DNA of 64,000 nt. Origin: Chloroflexota bacterium. Its GTDB lineage: Bacteria > Chloroflexota > Ktedonobacteria > Ktedonobacterales > JADMIN01. The translations under genes and the position numbers were made by a program. The DNA lies in assembly GCA_021323855.1 (NCBI GenBank), contig JAJPKE010000034.1, positions 62,001 to 126,000 on the forward strand, in the 5' to 3' direction. Positions 60,693 to 64,000 of the stretch are shown here, one piece after another; within the stretch, counting starts at the first letter, position 1; every line of letters starts with the position of its first letter. The notes under the pieces were generated by a model. That model did no database searches. It saw only the letters and a program-made list of their open reading frames with translations, and had not been told where the DNA came from.

Positions 60693-63600
60693 ATGACAGC
60701 CAAAATCTTTATCTCGTATCGCCGCAGTGACAGCCAAGACATCAGCAGAAGTCTCTACGAGGTGCTTAGAGACCAGTTTGGACATAACACCATTTTTATC
60801 GACATTGATTCGATAGCCCCAGGCAAGAACTTCGTGGCTGAGGTTGAGAAAACGCTAGCGCGATGCAGAGTAGTACTGGCAGTCATCAGTCCGCATTGGC
60901 TCGATATCGAGGATGAGCAGCATCGGCGTCGCTTGGAGAATCCCGACGATTTCGTGCGGATCGAAATAGAGACAGCACTGCGATATGCTTCATCTGGTCA
61001 TCTCCGTCTCATCCCACTACTAATCGGGCAAACGCCTATGCCTTCCGCTGAGCGCCTACCAGAAGGCATGAAACAACTGGTTCATTGCAACGCCCTGCGC
61101 ATCCACCAAGACAGCTATTACAAGGACAGCATAGAAAAACTGATCGAGGCTATACAATTAACTTTTGATGGCGATGGATTATCTTTAGACAATGAAGATG
61201 GCATCAGCGATCCCAGGATTTCGCCATACACAGGACCACTTCCTTCTCCTGTTATAGATATGAAAAGAGGGATGGACAAAGCACTTGCTGATGAACTCCA
61301 AAAGGTCAGGCGATGGACTCGCGGCCATCAGGCAACAGATGGGCAATTTATTGGAACAGTAGGAGGGCAATTTCTCTATAGTTTCTCTCTCGCTGAGCTT
61401 TGGGAGCCACAGGAAGATGTCCCTGTGACTGTTCAATGGAATGGTCGTACACTTCAGGCTTCTGTAGTAAGCTCTTCGGGAACAAAGATACGAATCTTGG
61501 CGCAGCAAAAGTTGCCCGACGATGCGCTGAGAGAAGTTACTCTTACTGATGACCCAAGCTTTCTACTAGAGATGCAGCGAAAGGCACTACGCGAGCTAAC
61601 AGAGATATCTTCTCTTCTTGGGCCTAAAGTATTCAAGTACATTCCTGCTGATTCTGGTGTTCAGCCCTGTCCAGAGCATTTTCCAGGCTTTAAGCCGAAT
61701 CCAACTCAGAAGAAAGCTATCGAACATGCACTGGGAAGTGAAGTATCGTATATCATTGGCCCACCAGGAACGGGCAAAACTGCAACTTTGGCAGCTATGG
61801 CATCTCAACTTCTGCGGCAGGGCAAGCAGGTACTCATTACAGCTCATACCAACATTGCTGTAGATAATGCAATCCTGAAAGTTGCAGAGATGAATAAAGG
61901 TGAGGATATCCTGCACAATGGTGGCATTGTTCGCTTCGGCGCCCCAAAGTTAGACGCTGTGAGGAAAAACGAATACATCTACCCCCCGAACATTGCCAAA
62001 CGCCAGGGACGCCAACTCAATGAGAGAAAAGAGACATGCAAGGAACTTCTGGAAGAAAAACTGGCTCTAATTGAAGCGGCAGAAAGCACTGAACGGCAGC
62101 TATTAGCTCGGCATAGGCAAGAATATGATGCACTTCTTCAGGAGTATAGACGGCTCGCCAATGAACTCCAATCTCTGCAACAACGTGAACAAAGGCGACT
62201 TCAACAACTTGATTTGGTGATAGCCCAACTGGGTCAAGAGGTGAGAAATGCGGAAAATCACGTCCAGATAGCAAAGAAAACGCTATCAGACCTGACCATG
62301 CAGAAGACCCAGCTATTAGCAAGAACTGAGGGAGTCCGGGCACATGAAAAGCAGCTGATTGAGCAGGCCATCAATGCCCAGAAAATGAGGCGTCTTGCCC
62401 GGATCGTAAAAAGAGTAAGCCCTGCTCGAATAAATGAAATGTTGGTAGAAGCCGGAAACGAACTAGATAGGTGTAATCAGGGACTGCTTACATTGGAAAG
62501 CCAAATCGAGTCTGCGCGGAAGACGTATTCTGCGGCTCAACAGAAATTGCAAGACCTGCAAAACTTGCATCAGCAGCGTCAAACGGAACGCAATGCACCT
62601 ACGCAAGACAGCCAACGAATGGCAGCACTAATGAGTATGTTGCCATCATCCAAGCAAAAGATTGATGGCAAACGGGCTGATATAGAGCGTACATCGGCAG
62701 GCACTACTGAGCAAAAGCGCACTTTGAAATCAGAGATCGAAAGTTTAAGCCAGGAGATCGCAAATCTAGATGAGCAGTTGAGCAACATAGAGAAAAATAT
62801 CATCGAAAGAGCGCAGGTTATTGCTACGACGTTGAGCAAAACCTACATGAACTCTGCTTTGCAAGAGAGGTATTTTGATGTCGTCATCATAGATGAGGTA
62901 TCCATTGCGCCTCTGTCTGCCGTCTATCTAGTAGCATCTCATGCAATTGCTTCAGTGATTGTTATTGGCGATCCATGCCAGCTCCCGCCTATTGCGCAGG
63001 CAGAAACACCAGAAGCCAAACAATGGCTTAAGCGTGATATCTTCGCCCATTCCAGTGTCACTCTTGAAGGTGCTGCTTTGGGTATCAGTGATAGCAGACT
63101 GCTCAAAGAGCAATTCCGCATGAATCCAAGTATATCTATCATCCCGAGAAAGCACGTGTATGATAATCATATAGTTGATGGTCTACGTGTAGAGAATCCC
63201 CGATACGAGAGTGTTGCCCCGGTACCCCATCACCCATTAGTCTTGTGCGATACGAGCGATGAGAACCCAAGAGCAGGCAAGCCAACGAGTGGCAGCAGTC
63301 GTTTCAATGAATATCACAAAGTATGTGTGCTGGACATTGTTCAGCAAATCCTCAGAACATTGCCTCCGCTAGAGTCATTAGAGGAAGAGAATGCTCGAAT
63401 CGGCATTGTTACCCCCTATAGAGAACAGGCAAATCGAATAGCGAAATTAATCAAAGCAGAGCGATTAGAAAAATATGTTCGCGTTGGTACTGTGCATACG
63501 TTCCAGGGATTGGAGTTCGAGACAGTCATTTTTGATACCGTTGATTCTGTTGGTGTAACGATCAGAAGAGAGTTTACTGGAGAGGGCCCCAGATCTGGAG

Positions 63601-63800
63601 CAATGCGCCTTATCAATGTGGCCATCACCCGCGCACAGCACAAATTGATAATTGTGGCAAATACAAGATATCTGAAAGAGCAGCAACGTCAAGGATATCT
63701 CGCAGAGAATGCGACGCTGATGGCGGCAATTCAAGAGGCGCGAAAAGCCTACACAATCATGTCGCACGCTCTTCTTGGAATGAATTTTGCAGGTAGCTAG
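60693..63800 (+). CDS. TIR-domain SF1 helicase (Upf1/Dna2-like), putative antiphage protein
   Basis: A 1035-residue protein. Residues 1-150 are a TIR domain (KIFISYRRSDSQD, IFIDIDSIAPGKNF, VVLAVISPHWL, DFVRIEIETAL with Glu91/Glu93 as candidate NADase residues). About 190-340 form the N-terminal part of an Upf1-type helicase. Walker A is GPPGTGKT (356-363), Walker B is VVIIDEVS (Asp734-Glu735), and C-terminal SF1 motifs are GIVTPYREQA, GTVHTFQGLEFE (His935) and INVAITRAQHKL. Between Walker A and B lies an insertion of about 250 residues rich in Glu, Gln and Lys, a long coiled coil. The gene is clearly A/T-richer than its neighbours, suggesting transfer. GGAGAAG precedes the ATG. Helicase senses, TIR kills: an inference from other TIR defence proteins. 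Confidence 0.9.
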   Translation: MTAKIFISYRRSDSQDISRSLYEVLRDQFGHNTIFIDIDSIAPGKNFVAEVEKTLARCRVVLAVISPHWLDIEDEQHRRRLENPDDFVRIEIETALRYASSGHLRLIPLLIGQTPMPSAERLPEGMKQLVHCNALRIHQDSYYKDSIEKLIEAIQLTFDGDGLSLDNEDGISDPRISPYTGPLPSPVIDMKRGMDKALADELQKVRRWTRGHQATDGQFIGTVGGQFLYSFSLAELWEPQEDVPVTVQWNGRTLQASVVSSSGTKIRILAQQKLPDDALREVTLTDDPSFLLEMQRKALRELTEISSLLGPKVFKYIPADSGVQPCPEHFPGFKPNPTQKKAIEHALGSEVSYIIGPPGTGKTATLAAMASQLLRQGKQVLITAHTNIAVDNAILKVAEMNKGEDILHNGGIVRFGAPKLDAVRKNEYIYPPNIAKRQGRQLNERKETCKELLEEKLALIEAAESTERQLLARHRQEYDALLQEYRRLANELQSLQQREQRRLQQLDLVIAQLGQEVRNAENHVQIAKKTLSDLTMQKTQLLARTEGVRAHEKQLIEQAINAQKMRRLARIVKRVSPARINEMLVEAGNELDRCNQGLLTLESQIESARKTYSAAQQKLQDLQNLHQQRQTERNAPTQDSQRMAALMSMLPSSKQKIDGKRADIERTSAGTTEQKRTLKSEIESLSQEIANLDEQLSNIEKNIIERAQVIATTLSKTYMNSALQERYFDVVIIDEVSIAPLSAVYLVASHAIASVIVIGDPCQLPPIAQAETPEAKQWLKRDIFAHSSVTLEGAALGISDSRLLKEQFRMNPSISIIPRKHVYDNHIVDGLRVENPRYESVAPVPHHPLVLCDTSDENPRAGKPTSGSSRFNEYHKVCVLDIVQQILRTLPPLESLEEENARIGIVTPYREQANRIAKLIKAERLEKYVRVGTVHTFQGLEFETVIFDTVDSVGVTIRREFTGEGPRSGAMRLINVAITRAQHKLIIVANTRYLKEQQRQGYLAENATLMAAIQEARKAYTIMSHALLGMNFAGS

Positions 63801-63868
63801 CTAATCCATTATCCAGCCATCAAATGTATTACAGTCGCCAGGTCTCAAGCGCGTTAGTACGTCTGAAC

Positions 63869-64000
63869 TCATGGCGTATCATCCTGCCCCAGATAGCCGC
63901 GTTTGCGCAGGCGTTCAATCATGTCACGTGCGTAGGCGTCGCAGTCTATTTCCAGCAAGAGGTCTTCCGCATCCGGCAATGGGTCCGCCCAGAGCCAGGC
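63869..64000 (-). CDS. C-terminal end of an unidentified gene
   Basis: Read on the minus strand, 43 codons and a TGA stop (63869-63871) are open to the right edge. The end reads LLLEIDCDAYARDMIERLRK and then RGYLGQDDTP. It has the codon use of the region. No family can be named from so short a piece. Confidence 0.5.
   Translation of the reverse strand, partial: AWLWADPLPDAEDLLLEIDCDAYARDMIERLRKRGYLGQDDTP

Noticed and set aside
1-64000. tRNA or rRNA genes
   Set aside because: No cloverleaf with a GTTCRANYC T-loop or rRNA-like segment was recognised; GTTCCAATCC words belong to the CRISPR repeat.

Overview
The window looks like a chromosomal stretch of a GC-rich Chloroflexota bacterium, most likely from the Ktedonobacteria. 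That placement is an inference from gene content: a type-2 PyrF, an F420-type LLM oxidoreductase, a KGG stress protein, an RNHCP protein, a ThrE-like exporter and many PQQ-repeat or TPR proteins, together with abundant intergenic palindromic repeats. No rRNA or tRNA gene was recognised.

Layout, left to right. 1-6.9 kb: the end of a cyclase/ATPase regulator, a sugar-epimerase-like SDR, an arsenic pair (arsR, arsM) with two putative operators, an L,D-transpeptidase and a B3/B4 protein. 7-11 kb: TetR-fabF and a convergent SDR, a Nudix hydrolase and two small alpha+beta proteins. 11.5-13.7 kb: an ECF sigma factor translationally coupled to a zinc-finger anti-sigma/PQQ protein and bracketed by a 22-bp direct repeat. 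14-23 kb: a KGG stress protein, an HTH-GAF regulator, an FAD reductase, a very large TPR/alpha-beta hydrolase fusion, a HAD hydrolase and a metallophosphatase. 23.1-24.4 kb: a fluoride riboswitch followed by two crcB/fluc genes.

24.4-27.7 kb is a CRISPR array of 45 repeats and 44 spacers with no cas gene anywhere in the window. Decay of the two left-most repeats and the repeat polarity indicate that the leader is on the right and that transcription runs leftward. 28-41 kb holds membrane, regulatory and metal genes: AraC, Fur-VIT with a Fur-like box, ThrE, a cytidylate-kinase-like protein, a PQQ protein, a lipoprotein, and a free-standing archaeal-type threonyl-tRNA editing domain. 41.5-45.1 kb is a leftward pyrimidine operon (pyrF, STAS-like, PIN, pyrE, pyrD) in which a STAS-like/PIN pair, the PIN frameshifted, sits between pyrF and pyrE.

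45-60.5 kb: RNHCP, a nitroreductase remnant, small membrane proteins, a Rieske oxygenase, a BtuF-like protein without signal peptide, a histidine phosphatase, a HEPN protein, a PIN toxin-antitoxin pair, glycyl-tRNA synthetase, a fused spermidine-synthase-like membrane protein, purA and an APH-fold kinase. The right end carries the best candidate for an undescribed system: a visibly AT-richer 1035-residue protein that fuses a TIR domain to an SF1 (Upf1/Dna2-like) helicase with a long coiled coil inserted between its Walker motifs. It has the architecture of a one-gene antiphage system.

Structured repeats recur between genes: two 124-bp elements with terminal inverted repeats and two conserved internal hairpins, two ordered clusters of four different palindromes with compensatory arm changes, and a C/G-rich hairpin repeat that runs into the 3' ends of two genes. 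All identifications are from reading the sequence; no database search was run.
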